DNA of 64,000 nt from Paraburkholderia atlantica. Lineage in GTDB: Bacteria > Pseudomonadota > Gammaproteobacteria > Burkholderiales > Burkholderiaceae. Shown one piece after another: positions 53,368 to 62,311 of this stretch. The position numbers were made by a program, and so were the translations under genes. The notes beneath the pieces were generated by a model. It was given only the letters and a program-made list of their open reading frames with translations, had not been told where the DNA came from and ran no database searches. Position 1 is the stretch's first letter. Each line of letters begins with the position of its first letter. The stretch spans positions 372,001 through 436,000 of the forward strand of contig NZ_WHNQ01000003.1 in the NCBI RefSeq assembly GCF_009362785.1. The letters are read 5' to 3'.

Positions 53368-54150
53368 ATGCAAGTTGCCGCAGTCCGTGAACCCCGCCAC
53401 GACGCGCCTCGCACCTCGCACGTCGTACCGATCGACGTCGCGCCGAGCACCGCGGCGGCACGCCACGCCGTGACGCGTTGCTCCACCTGCGCGATGCGCG
53501 CGATCTGCATGCCGCCCGAGCTGACACCGGACGAACTGAGCCGGCTCGACGCGTTGATCTGCTCGACGCGCTCGATCAAACGCGGCGATGCGCTGTACCG
53601 CGCGGGCGACGAGTTTCAAAGCATCTACGCGATACGCGCCGGCTCATTCAAGACCGTCGTCATGCATCGCGACGGCCGCGAGCACGTGACCGGCTTCCAG
53701 ATTGCCGGCGACTCGCTCGGCCTCGACGGCATCGGCGAGGGCAAGCAGAATTGCGATGCGATCGCGCTCGAAGATAGCGTCGTGTGCATCATTCCGTTCG
53801 CGCAGCTCGAGGCGATCTGTCGCGAGATCAAGCCGATGCAGCATCACATCTATCAGATGATGAGCGGCGAGATCGTGCGCGAATCGAGCCAGATGATGCT
53901 GCTCGGCACGATGACCGCCGAACAGCGCGTCGCAACGTTTCTGTTAAACCTGTCGAAGCGCTTCAAGGCGCGCGGCTTTTCCGCGGCGGAGTTTCATCTG
54001 CGCATGACCCGCGAGGAGATCGGCTGCTTTCTGGGCATGAAGCTCGAAACGGTGAGCCGGATGTTCTCGAAGTTTCAGCGCGAGCACCTCGTCATGGCGA
54101 ACGGCAAAACGATCCGCATCGAAGACCCGGAAAGACTGGCTCGGGTTTGA
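53368..54150 (+). CDS. fnr: FNR-type oxygen-sensing transcriptional regulator
   Basis: 260 aa Crp/FNR regulator. The [4Fe-4S] ligands are present: RCSTCAMRAICMP (C-x2-C-x5-C, about residues 36-46) and the fourth Cys in GKQNCDAIAL (about 128). A cyclic-nucleotide-type beta roll follows. The helix-turn-helix has KLETVSRMFSKF with the E-x-x-S-R code that recognises TTGAT. ATG 53368 follows AGGAG. The local TTGAT-N4-ATCAA boxes make it the likely activator of the island under low oxygen. Confidence 0.92.
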   Translation: MQVAAVREPRHDAPRTSHVVPIDVAPSTAAARHAVTRCSTCAMRAICMPPELTPDELSRLDALICSTRSIKRGDALYRAGDEFQSIYAIRAGSFKTVVMHRDGREHVTGFQIAGDSLGLDGIGEGKQNCDAIALEDSVVCIIPFAQLEAICREIKPMQHHIYQMMSGEIVRESSQMMLLGTMTAEQRVATFLLNLSKRFKARGFSAAEFHLRMTREEIGCFLGMKLETVSRMFSKFQREHLVMANGKTIRIEDPERLARV

Positions 54151-54272
54151 GCGCCGGCGCGACGCTCGCCTCGCCTTCGTTCGCGGGACATGCCGGGTAG
54201 AACAAGCGCTTCTGAACTGATATAACTCAGTGCGTTGCGGTACGCGACCTTGCGTGACCGCCCGGAGGAGCG

Positions 54273-55373
54273 ATGGGTCTGTCGAGCGGCGAGTCTTCCT
54301 GCTTCACCGGTGCCGCGTCCGAGTCGGACGTGTCCGTCGAGGATCGCTATTTCATGTTGGTCGAAGCAGTGCAGGACTACGCGATCTTCATGCTCGACCC
54401 CGCCGGCCGCGTAACCAGCTGGAATCCCGGCGCACAGCGCATCAAGGGCTACACGCCCGAAGAAATCATCGGCCAGCATTTCTCGAAGTTCTATACCCCG
54501 GAAGACATCGCGGCCGGCAAGCCCGCGCGCGAACTGGAAACCGCCGCAGCCGTAGGCCGCGCCGAGGACGAAGGATGGCGTGTGCGTCGCGACGGCTCGC
54601 GTTTCTGGGCCAACGTGGTCGTTTCCGCCGTGCACGACGCGTCGGGTGCGCTGCTCGGCTTCGCCAAGGTCACCCGCGACATGACCGAGCGCATGCGTCT
54701 CGCGGAACTCGAACGCGCGAGTCAGGTATCCACGCACGTGCAGATCGCCCGTGAAAACGAGCAGAAACGGATTGCGCGCGAACTGCACGACGATCTCGGC
54801 CAACGGCTGACCGCGCTGAAAATGAGCGTCGCGCTACTCGAAGCGAAGCTGAATAAGCAAGCCGATACGGAGCCGCTCGCCGCGCACACGCAGGAATTGC
54901 AAAAGCAGATCGACTGGATGGCCGCTTCGCTGCGGCGCATCGCCGCCGATCTGCGGCCCCCGCTGCTCGACGACCTCGGACTCGCCGCCGCGCTCGACTG
55001 GCTGGCCGAGGACTTCACGAAGCGCTACAACGTGCGTTCGAGCGTGCATCTCGAACCGGCCGAGCCGGTATGCGGCGAATTCGCGGCGACGGCGCTGTTT
55101 CGCATCGTTCAGGAGGCGTTGACGAACGTCGCGCGGCACGCGAAGGCGAGGCGCGTACGCATCGACATGACTTGCGCGGGCCCGATCGTATCGCTCGATA
55201 TCGAGGATGACGGCGTGGGTGTCGCGCTGGATCAGCTGCAGGGGACATCTTCATTTGGGCTGCTTGGCATTCGCGAACGGGTGCGGCAGTTGCGCGGCAA
55301 CGTGTCGTTCACCAGCTCGCCGGGCCAGGGTTTCAGGATCTCGATCCAGATACCGGCCGACGCGCTGGTGTAG
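54273..55373 (+). CDS. PAS-domain sensor histidine kinase (NarX/HisKA_3 type)
   Basis: 366 aa soluble kinase. A PAS domain spans about 30-145 (QDYAIFMLDPAGRVTSWNPGAQRIKGYTPEEIIG). The dimerisation/phosphoacceptor helix RIARELHDDLGQRLTALKMSVALLE (His about 173) is the HisKA_3 type. The HATPase has LLGIRERVRQLRGNVSF. No membrane segment is seen. It could phosphorylate the receiver at 52944 or a NarL-type regulator elsewhere. It follows fnr by about 120 bp. Confidence 0.92.
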   Translation: MGLSSGESSCFTGAASESDVSVEDRYFMLVEAVQDYAIFMLDPAGRVTSWNPGAQRIKGYTPEEIIGQHFSKFYTPEDIAAGKPARELETAAAVGRAEDEGWRVRRDGSRFWANVVVSAVHDASGALLGFAKVTRDMTERMRLAELERASQVSTHVQIARENEQKRIARELHDDLGQRLTALKMSVALLEAKLNKQADTEPLAAHTQELQKQIDWMAASLRRIAADLRPPLLDDLGLAAALDWLAEDFTKRYNVRSSVHLEPAEPVCGEFAATALFRIVQEALTNVARHAKARRVRIDMTCAGPIVSLDIEDDGVGVALDQLQGTSSFGLLGIRERVRQLRGNVSFTSSPGQGFRISIQIPADALV

Positions 55374-55405
55374 TGCTCACACGCTGCCGCGCCCCACTGT
55401 ACGGA

Positions 55406-55876
55406 TTACTCCGCAGACTCTTCCTCGGTGCTTTGCTCGCGCATCAGCAGCACCGGACAGGTCGAGAAACGCAGCACCCGCTCCGCCACGCTGCCGATCA
55501 CGAGGCGCCTCACGCCGCGCCGCCCATGCGTGCCCAGCACGAGCAGATCGGCGTGGACCTGCTCGCCGTGGCGCAGCACGATCGTGGCGACGTCGTCGGA
55601 CAGGCTCTCCGACTCGATCATCGCGGGCCGGCAACGCACATCGGCGGCGGCGCAGGCCTGTTCGGCCTCCTCCAGCACCGAGTGGCCGTCCTGGCGCAAT
55701 GCTTCGACTAGCGCGAGCGGGTCGTAATAGCCGGCATAGGAAAAGATCGGCGTCTTGTCGACTACATAAACCGGATGCACGACGGCCTTCGTCAACGCGG
55801 CCAGATTCACCGCTTCTTTCAGCGCGCGTTTCGAGAAGCTACTGCCGTCTAGCGCGACGAGGATATGTTGGTACAT
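55406..55876 (-). CDS. Universal stress protein
   Basis: 156 aa UspA. It starts [22 protein letters not shown] and has the intact ATP motif [23 protein letters not shown]. The C-terminus is acidic ([10 protein letters not shown]). Convergent with the PAS kinase. No FNR box was found directly upstream, so it may be read from the 56955 promoter. Confidence 0.92.
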   Translation of the reverse strand: MYQHILVALDGSSFSKRALKEAVNLAALTKAVVHPVYVVDKTPIFSYAGYYDPLALVEALRQDGHSVLEEAEQACAAADVRCRPAMIESESLSDDVATIVLRHGEQVHADLLVLGTHGRRGVRRLVIGSVAERVLRFSTCPVLLMREQSTEEESAE

Positions 55877-55926
55877 GCCGATTCTCCACTGAGGTTGGAT
55901 TTGTCAACGCGCGTGGCGCGCCCCTG

Positions 55927-56955
55927 CTACAGATAAAAAGGCCCGCCCGCACTGCCTAGATACGGCTCCCGCCACTCGCCGCGCAGCACCGCGTCCGCCC
56001 GCAACGGCGACGGATCGCGCGGACACACGAGCACGGGACAAGCCGCGTCACGCAGCGTGCGCGACGTCACGTGCCCCGGCAACGGATGCGGCGTGCCGCG
56101 CATGCCGTGCGAACCCATTACGATCAGGTCCGCGTGCCAGCGTTGCGCTTCGTCGAGAATCGCGGTCGACGCATCGCCGGAATCGTCGTCGAACTCGAGC
56201 AGCGCGGTTTCGGTCGGGCGCCGGCTCTGTTCGAGCATCGCGGCACCGCGCCGCAACACATCGATTCGATGCTGCGACACGACTTCGAACGGCAGCCATT
56301 CGCACCACGCGAACCGGTCGTCGGCCGCGTAGACGACCTTGATGCACGCGTCGGGCGGCGCGATCGCGAGCGCGCTGCGCAGCGCGTCGAGCGCGGTGTC
56401 GCTGCCATCGACCGCGACCAGCACGCGGTTCACCGCCGCGGCAACGCTCGCGTCGGTCGCGTCGGTCGCGTCGGTCGCGTCGGTTGACCTCGCCGGCATA
56501 TACAGCACCGGACGCCCGATTGACGCGACCAGTTCCTCCGGATCGATACGGCCGCCCCAGCGATGTTCGCGCGGATGCGCGGCCACCGCGACCAGATCCG
56601 CGTCCCATTGCGCCGCCGTGTGAGCGAGCGCTGCGGCCGCGCCCTGATGCAGCGCGGTCAGATCGACGATCTCGGCGTCGGTCGCCGCGACGATGCCGTG
56701 CAACTCGATCACCGCGTCGCGCAGCGCGGCCTGCGCGCCGTGCAGCATCGCGCGATGCGCCTCGCACCAGTCCGGATAGCTGAGCATCAGCGTCGGATAA
56801 AGCGCGGCCGGATTGCAAACGATATCGACGAGACGAAAGCGCGCATCCTCGGCGACGAACTGCTGCGCGACGCGCGTGGCGAGCGCCAGTCCGGCGCCGC
56901 CCGCGGACGCGATCATCACGCGGTGGAAGATGTTGCGCTCGGCAGCATTGTTCAT
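55927..56955 (-). CDS. Universal stress protein, tandem domains
   Basis: 342 aa with two divergent UspA domains. The first starts IFHRVMIASAGGAGLALA and lacks a clean ATP motif. The second starts NRVLVAVDGSDTALDALRSAL and has IVMGSHGMRGTPHPLPGHVTS. The linker is TDATDATDATDA, encoded by four copies of a 9-bp repeat (56448-56483). ATG 56955 follows GAGGAAAACCG. An FNR box is centred 100 bp upstream. Confidence 0.88.
   Translation of the reverse strand: MNNAAERNIFHRVMIASAGGAGLALATRVAQQFVAEDARFRLVDIVCNPAALYPTLMLSYPDWCEAHRAMLHGAQAALRDAVIELHGIVAATDAEIVDLTALHQGAAAALAHTAAQWDADLVAVAAHPREHRWGGRIDPEELVASIGRPVLYMPARSTDATDATDATDASVAAAVNRVLVAVDGSDTALDALRSALAIAPPDACIKVVYAADDRFAWCEWLPFEVVSQHRIDVLRRGAAMLEQSRRPTETALLEFDDDSGDASTAILDEAQRWHADLIVMGSHGMRGTPHPLPGHVTSRTLRDAACPVLVCPRDPSPLRADAVLRGEWREPYLGSAGGPFYL
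56448..56483. repeat. Four tandem 9-bp repeats inside a Usp gene
   Basis: TCGCGTCGG is repeated four times without change. On the coding (minus) strand it encodes TDATDATDA-type linker residues. Length changes would stay in frame. Confidence 0.9.
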
Positions 56956-57048
56956 CGGTTTTCCTCGCATCGTCACGCCTCGCCCGGGCCCGTGACGGGG
57001 GCCCCAACGGTGCGCGCTTACATGATGAACGCGGGCGCGGCGGGCGGC

Positions 57049-57062
57049 TTGATCTGTATCAA
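57049..57062. promoter_or_regulatory. FNR box (5)
   Basis: TTGATCTGTATCAA is a perfect TTGAT-N4-ATCAA site, centred 100 bp before the tandem Usp start at 56955. Confidence 0.8.
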
Positions 57063-57087
57063 GCGCCAACGGCTCGCAAGCGGATCA

Positions 57088-58074
57088 TCAGCGGATCGCG
57101 AGCACGGCCGCGCCGGTCAGCTTGCCGTTGCGCAGATCGTCGAGCGCGCGGTTCGCGTCGCGCAACGGGTAGGTGGTCGTCTCGATCGCGAGCCGGGTCT
57201 CCGCTGCGTTGCGCATGAATGACAGCCCATCGTCGCGGGTCAGATTGGCGACCGATACGACGCGCCGCTCGCCCCACAGAAACGCGTACGGGAACGACGG
57301 AATGTCGCTCATATGAATGCCGCCGCACACCACCACGCCGCCTTTCGCGACCGCCTGCAGCGCCAGCGGCACCAGTGCGCCGACCGGCGCGAACAGCAGC
57401 GCGGCGTCGAGTTCGCTGGGCGGGGTCTCATCGCTGCCGCCCGCCCATGCCGCGCCGAGGCGCAGCGCGAGTTGCTGGGCCGCGTGATCGCCGGGACGCG
57501 TGAACGCATAGACGGTCCGCTGCTGGTGACGCGCGACCTGCGCGACGAGATGCGCGGCCGCGCCGAAACCGTAGATGCCGATCCGTTCGGCGTCGCCCGC
57601 CATGCTCAACGTGCGATAGCCGATCAGACCCGCGCACAGCAGCGGCGCGGCCTCGATATCGCTGTAGTGCGGCGGCAGATGGAAGCAGTAGCGGCTATCG
57701 GCGACCGTGCGCTCGGCATAGCCGCCGTCGATCGTGTAGCCGGTGAAACCAGCGTCTTCACAGAGATTTTCGCGGGCGGACAGACAGTAGCGGCAGTGCC
57801 CGCAGGTGCGCCCGACCCAAGGCACGCCGACCCGCTCGCCCACCTCGAAACCGCTGACGCCCCCGCCCAGTTCGGCCACCACGCCGACGATTTCGTGGCC
57901 TGGAATCACCGGCCGCTTCGGATGCTCGAGCTCGCGGTCGACCAGATGCAAGTCCGTGCGGCATACGCCGCAAGCATGAACGTCGATCAGGATCTCGCCG
58001 GCACCGGGCCGCGGGTCCGGCACTTCCCGCTCGGTCAACGTCGCCGGGCTGCCGTCGAACACCATCGCTCGCAT
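57088..58074 (-). CDS. Zinc-dependent alcohol dehydrogenase
   Basis: 328 aa MDR-family dehydrogenase. Catalytic zinc ligands are in HACGVCRTDLH and GHEIVG. The structural zinc loop is CGHCRYCLSARENLCED. The Rossmann motif is GIYGFGAAAHL, a variant of GxGxxG. It would reduce an aldehyde to alcohol to recycle NADH under low oxygen, or oxidise alcohol. An FNR-type box is centred 100 bp upstream. Confidence 0.92.
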   Translation of the reverse strand: MRAMVFDGSPATLTEREVPDPRPGAGEILIDVHACGVCRTDLHLVDRELEHPKRPVIPGHEIVGVVAELGGGVSGFEVGERVGVPWVGRTCGHCRYCLSARENLCEDAGFTGYTIDGGYAERTVADSRYCFHLPPHYSDIEAAPLLCAGLIGYRTLSMAGDAERIGIYGFGAAAHLVAQVARHQQRTVYAFTRPGDHAAQQLALRLGAAWAGGSDETPPSELDAALLFAPVGALVPLALQAVAKGGVVVCGGIHMSDIPSFPYAFLWGERRVVSVANLTRDDGLSFMRNAAETRLAIETTTYPLRDANRALDDLRNGKLTGAAVLAIR

Positions 58075-58167
58075 CGGGTTTCTCCTTCAAACGTTTCGGC
58101 GGCGACACCGCTCTCATCAGCATAGGCGCGCCATTGTGTCGCGCGATCGGCCGCTGCCCTGCACCGT

Positions 58168-58181
58168 TTGATCGAGGTCAA
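58168..58181. promoter_or_regulatory. FNR-type box (6), divergent
   Basis: TTGATCGAGGTCAA, one mismatch from TTGAT-N4-ATCAA. It is centred 100 bp before the alcohol dehydrogenase start (58074) and about 64 bp before the cytochrome c start (58239). Confidence 0.65.
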
Positions 58182-58238
58182 TAAGGGCCGTTTCGCCGCC
58201 CGTACACTGATCTTATTCCTGATCGGGGAGCCCGTGCC

Positions 58239-58574
58239 GTGATTGCGCGAATCCGAAATTGTCTGCTCGTGGGCGCGGCGTTCGCGCTGACGGCCGGCCT
58301 CGCCTACGGCGAACCAGAGCCGAGCGCGCTCGTCGATCAGCAGCACTGCATGTTTTGCCATACGCGCGATGCGCCGTTTCTGGCGCCGTCGTTCCAGCAG
58401 ATCGCCGAGCACTATCGCAACGTGCCGAACGCGCAGCCGATGCTCGAGCACAAGCTGCGGCTCGGCGGCAAGGCGCACTGGGGCGATACGCCGATGCCGC
58501 CGCCGGCTGAGCGCGGCGGGCCGTTGTCGGCGCAGGACGCGCACACGCTCGTGCAATGGGTACTCAGCCAATAA
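58239..58574 (+). CDS. Small periplasmic c-type cytochrome
   Basis: 111 aa. A signal peptide (IRNCLLVGAAFALTAGLAYG) is followed by the heme motif CMFCH (about residues 37-41). The axial Met is probably in GDTPMPPP, and a C-terminal helix follows, as in class I cytochromes. The start is GTG 58239, after GGGGAG. It could pass electrons to a terminal oxidase at low oxygen; the FNR-type box upstream supports that regulation. Confidence 0.88.
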   Translation: MIARIRNCLLVGAAFALTAGLAYGEPEPSALVDQQHCMFCHTRDAPFLAPSFQQIAEHYRNVPNAQPMLEHKLRLGGKAHWGDTPMPPPAERGGPLSAQDAHTLVQWVLSQ

Positions 58575-58661
58575 GGCCTCGATGCGCACGCATCGGGCCC
58601 GCCGCCGACGCGCCATCGCGGCGGCAATGCGAATCAGTCGTTTATATTGCGGAGACTTGTC

Positions 58662-59036
58662 ATGCGTTTGACCGTTCATCTCGACACGTTCGATCGTGTC
58701 AACCCGATGGCCTTCGCCATTCTCTGGCTCGACAAGGACACGCGGCAATGGTCGCGCGAAGGTCATTTCGGGCTCGAGTTGCCCGAATGGGGCGCGTTGC
58801 ATGTGGATTACGGCAATACGCTCGTGTGCGCGCCGCATAGCATGGTGCCGGTCTGCGTGCTCGAGGGGCTCGATCTGAACCAGCCCGACGGGCCGTTCGA
58901 AGGCGAGGTCGGTCGCGTGCAGTGGTGCGCGGAACGCGGCCGCAATCTGATGTGCGGCCACTGGCGCGTGCAATGCATCGACGTCGAACAGACCGAACCC
59001 GAAAACAGCGTATTCGCAACGGACGAAGGCGTCTGA
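58662..59036 (+). CDS. Hypothetical protein
   Basis: 124 aa soluble protein, ATG 58662 after GGAG. It starts MRLTVHLDTFDRVNPMAFAILWLDKD, contains three or four Cys (LVCAPHS, PVCVLEG, QWCAERG, LMCGHW) and a Trp-rich strand pattern. No signal peptide or membrane segment. Family not recognised. It may belong to the low-oxygen unit by position. Confidence 0.7.
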   Translation: MRLTVHLDTFDRVNPMAFAILWLDKDTRQWSREGHFGLELPEWGALHVDYGNTLVCAPHSMVPVCVLEGLDLNQPDGPFEGEVGRVQWCAERGRNLMCGHWRVQCIDVEQTEPENSVFATDEGV

Positions 59037-59077
59037 ATCGGGGCGTCGTAACCCGGGCGGCGATTGCGATGGCTGAG

Positions 59078-60049
59078 TCAGGCTGTCGCCAATGGCAGCG
59101 TCACACGTGCCTCCAGACCGCCAGAGCAGCGATTTTCGAGTTCGAGTTCGCCGTGCATGGCAAGCGTCAGGCGTCGTGCGATGGCGAGCCCGAGGCCGGA
59201 GCCGTGCGTCGCAGCCGCCGTTTCTGGCGCGCGGTACCACGGAGAGAACACTGTCTCGAGACGGGCTGGAGCGATGCCGGGTCCTGAATCGACGACGGCA
59301 AGCACGAGGCTCTGCGCGTGCACTGTCACTTTAAGACGCACATCCGCGCCATAGCGCAATGCGTTGTCGATGAGGTTCGCGAGCACGCGGCGCAGCGCAT
59401 GAGGACACGTCATCACCGGACGCCCTACGCGCCCCTCGAGTTCGACGGTGCGTCCCGCGTCGCGATAGTCGGCGATCAGCACGCCAAGCAGGCCGTCCGC
59501 ATCGACGGTACGCATGGGCTCCAGTGCGCTGCATTGCATGCGCGCGCAGGCAAGACTGCCCTCTACCAATTCCGCCATCTCGGCCAGATCACGAGCCAGC
59601 GCGTCTCTGACCGCACGGTCCTCCACGAGTTCGGAGCGCATGCACATGCGCGTGAGCGGGGTGCGCAGATCGTGTGCATAGGCGGCGAGCACATGAAGCA
59701 ATTCGGCCTGCCGCCGGGCGCGATGGCGCGTACATACGTTGAACGCGCGAGCGAGACGCGCGATGGCCGGCGGTCCCATCCCTTCGGGCAAGACGGACTC
59801 CGTTGCGTCGCCAGGATTGCGCGCGATGACCGCCGTCATGCGCTGAAGGTACACGCGCAGCTCCACGACTTTCAGGGCCGCAATGGCCACTGCGAGAACG
59901 GCCGGCAGCATCAGCGGCGGACCGACGCGCGCGAGCATGTCCCAGCTGGCTTCATGCGCAGCATACGGAGCGTAAGCGCAGGCGGCCGCGAACAGCAGCC
60001 ACAGCGCCCGCGACGACGCGGCAAAGGACAACCTCGCGGACCTGCTCAT
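59078..60049 (-). CDS. Membrane sensor histidine kinase (EnvZ-like)
   Basis: 323 aa kinase. Two hydrophobic segments (ALWLLFAAACAYAPYAA and LMLPAVLAVAIAALKVV) flank a very short external loop. The phosphoacceptor is LAAYAHDLRTPLTRM. N, G1 and G2 boxes are ANLIDNALRYG, VVDSGPGIAP and GSGLGLAIARRL. ATG 60049 was chosen over 60142 because it gives a normal N-terminus. It is divergent from the OmpR-type regulator at 60476, its likely partner. Confidence 0.88.
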   Translation of the reverse strand: MSRSARLSFAASSRALWLLFAAACAYAPYAAHEASWDMLARVGPPLMLPAVLAVAIAALKVVELRVYLQRMTAVIARNPGDATESVLPEGMGPPAIARLARAFNVCTRHRARRQAELLHVLAAYAHDLRTPLTRMCMRSELVEDRAVRDALARDLAEMAELVEGSLACARMQCSALEPMRTVDADGLLGVLIADYRDAGRTVELEGRVGRPVMTCPHALRRVLANLIDNALRYGADVRLKVTVHAQSLVLAVVDSGPGIAPARLETVFSPWYRAPETAAATHGSGLGLAIARRLTLAMHGELELENRCSGGLEARVTLPLATA

Positions 60050-60274
60050 GCATACGCCGAGTGTGTTGGGTGGGTCGATTGCGGGCGCGCTCAAATCCGT
60101 TCTCCTGTACTGGCGGCTTCGTACCACAGCCGAACGCGCCATCGACAGACAGCCAGCACCATGCCTCGATGAACATGACGGAATTCGCCACGGTGACCCG
60201 CTGTCCAGCTGCGTCGCGGTACGCCTCGCTCGGCATCGTCAGAATAGGGCCCGTCAAGGGTGTCCACCAGTATA

Positions 60275-60365
60275 TGAACGTATGAGTTCCACCTCCATAC
60301 GTTCACGCGCGCTTCCGGCAAGTCGCTCGTCTCACGAACCTATACCGACGTATATGAGAACCTAT
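60275..60365. promoter_or_regulatory. Repeat-rich operator between kinase and regulator genes
   Basis: TGAACGTATG (60275-60284) and CATACGTTCA (60296-60305) are perfect inverted arms with an 11-nt spacer. Then GAACCTAT occurs at 60336-60343 and again at 60358-60365, a direct repeat with 22-bp period, typical of OmpR-family dimers. The 60050-60475 gap holds no gene. Confidence 0.6.
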
Positions 60366-60475
60366 CCTTAAACATCTCCCAACTCAGTCATGAATGGAAT
60401 GGTTCGATCGCTTCCTTCTAGTTAATCTGCTCGCAGCGGTATTTAAAACGCATCTGCACGCGCTTATCACAGGCC

Positions 60476-61300
60476 ATGGAAAAACCCGATCACATATTGG
60501 TTGTCGACGACGACCGCGGCATACGCGAGCTGGTTGCCGGTTATCTGGAGCGAAACGGCATGCGCGTTTCGGCCGCGGCAAATGGACGGGAAATGCATGA
60601 GCTTCTGGGAAAGCATGCCCCCGATCTGATTCTGCTCGATCTGATTCTGCCTGGAGAAGACGGTCTCGCGCTCTATCGCACGTTGCGTGACAACCGCCAT
60701 CGAGCGGTGCCCGTTCTGATGCTGACCGCGAATAGCGACGTCACCGACCGCATTATCGGGCTCGAAATGGGCGCGGACGACTATATGTCAAAGCCGTTCC
60801 AGGCCCGCGAGCTTCTCGCCCGCATACGGGCGGTATTGCGCCGCACGCGCATGCTGCCGCCGGACGTGCAGCCAGTGGACGACACGCCCGTTCTCGGCTT
60901 CGGGGAGTGGCGCCTCGACACCAGCGCGCGTCATCTGCTCGAATCCAACCACACGGTCGTGACGCTGAGCGGCGCCGAATACCGCTTGCTGCGTGTGTTT
61001 CTCGATCATGCGCAACGCGTGCTGACGCGCGACCAGTTGCTCAACCTGACGCAGCGTCGCAACGCCGATCCCTTCGACCGCTCGATCGATCTGCTGGTGA
61101 GCCGGCTCCGGCAAAAATTGAATGACACCGCACGCGCCGCCCGCTACATCAAGACGCTGCGCAACGAGGGCTACATCTTTTTGGCGCCGGTCACGATTCA
61201 TCATGAATCTCGCGAAGCCTTGCAGTGCGCACATGCGCACGTCAAGAGCGAAGCGAATCGATTGAAGCGAAGTTTCTTCGGTGTCGCGCGATTTTTGTAG
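60476..61300 (+). CDS. OmpR-family two-component response regulator
   Basis: 274 aa. The receiver (about 5-120) has ILVVDDDRG, Asp in ILLDLILPGEDG, and Lys in MSKPFQARE. The winged helix (about 140-235) ends in RYIKTLRNEGYIFLAP. A further 37-residue tail (ESREALQCAHAHVKSEANRLKR...) follows, not usual in the family. Divergent from the kinase at 59078. The gap between them has repeats suited to OmpR-type binding, so autoregulation is likely. Confidence 0.92.
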   Translation: MEKPDHILVVDDDRGIRELVAGYLERNGMRVSAAANGREMHELLGKHAPDLILLDLILPGEDGLALYRTLRDNRHRAVPVLMLTANSDVTDRIIGLEMGADDYMSKPFQARELLARIRAVLRRTRMLPPDVQPVDDTPVLGFGEWRLDTSARHLLESNHTVVTLSGAEYRLLRVFLDHAQRVLTRDQLLNLTQRRNADPFDRSIDLLVSRLRQKLNDTARAARYIKTLRNEGYIFLAPVTIHHESREALQCAHAHVKSEANRLKRSFFGVARFL

Positions 61301-61533
61301 GGCAGATACGTGCGAGGTTTTTAGCGACTCCACGCAACGGCGATTCACCCGGGCGGCAAACTAACTCGGTAGCGCTGCGTCGCATGAACATAGGGCAAGC
61401 CGACGTCTGCGGATGAGGCGCACCGTTGCTGTCGCCTTCGAGCGTGATGGAGATCGTTCAAATCGCTTTTGCGGCCCGTTCTATTACTTGCGCTTGCGAT
61501 TTTGCTGCGGCTCAGCGATCACGCTGAGCTATT

Positions 61534-61890
61534 TCACTTTGAGGCCGCACCCTTGAGCGTGGCGAGAAGCACAGTATCGCTGAAGGGCTTGAACAGACAA
61601 TCGTACGCGCCTTGCGCTATCAGGTGATTGCGAAAGGCTCCGTCCTTGTGAGCGGTAATGTAGACCACAGGCACGCCTTTTCCGAGTCGTTTCAGCTCGC
61701 GAAAGAGCGCCGGCCCGCCCATACCCGGCATGCTGACGTCGAGAAGCAGACAATCAGTTTGATCGACGACTCCAGACGCAAGAAAGGATTCTGCCGATGA
61801 GAACACGCTCACAGCATATCCAAATGCCCGCACCAGATTGGAAAGCGACTCCCGCACTGCTTCGTCATCATCCACCAACGTTACCCGCAT
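61534..61890 (-). CDS. Stand-alone receiver protein (FixJ/CheY-like)
   Basis: 118 aa receiver: RVTLVDDDEAVRESLSNL, phospho-Asp in CLLLDVSMPGMGG, and Lys in CLFKPFSD. It resembles the N-terminal half of FixJ/NodW-like regulators (GYAVSVFSSAESFLAS) but stops before a DNA-binding domain. It may relay phosphate or be part of the sensor system at 62312, which is divergent from it. The upstream 61301-61533 gap shows no gene. Confidence 0.88.
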   Translation of the reverse strand: MRVTLVDDDEAVRESLSNLVRAFGYAVSVFSSAESFLASGVVDQTDCLLLDVSMPGMGGPALFRELKRLGKGVPVVYITAHKDGAFRNHLIAQGAYDCLFKPFSDTVLLATLKGAASK

Positions 61891-62311
61891 GATTACCCGC
61901 CATCAAAATTCGTTGAGACCGCTACGCCGCTATCAAAGGATGCACGAAGGCGGCCGGCAGATCTACGATACCTTGGTATCTTTCGTACAGGAAAACGCCT
62001 GCAAGCAGGATTGACGCGGGTCGCGCACCGCGTCAGAACGCTTGCGGCACGACTTGTCACACGAAGACATCGCCGGAATATTGCTTGCAAAAGCAGCGTG
62101 GATGGCGCTAATCGCAGGCACGTTCATGCACCGCAGATGTGCCGCCCGGTTACTCTCGTTTCTCGATCAACTCATTAGCGCATTCGAGAATTCGAAGGCT
62201 ATGCGAAACAGAGACGGCGCGATAAGTTTGATGCGTAGCTGTCGACATCACCAATAGCGTCGCAACGAAGAAAGTGTATGCTTGCCGCAACAAATTTGGT
62301 TTGCAGCGGCG
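61891..62311. other. Gap with one doubtful small ORF
   Basis: 421 bp between the receiver and the giant signalling gene. A 71-codon frame at 62042-62257 (+) begins with TTG and has no ribosome site; its product (MRHDLSHEDIAGILLAKAAW...) matches nothing I know, so I do not call it a gene. The rest presumably holds the promoter of the gene at 62312. Confidence 0.4.

Noticed and set aside
62042-62257. 71-codon ORF with TTG start
   Set aside because: No ribosome site, no recognisable family, and it sits in a probable promoter gap.
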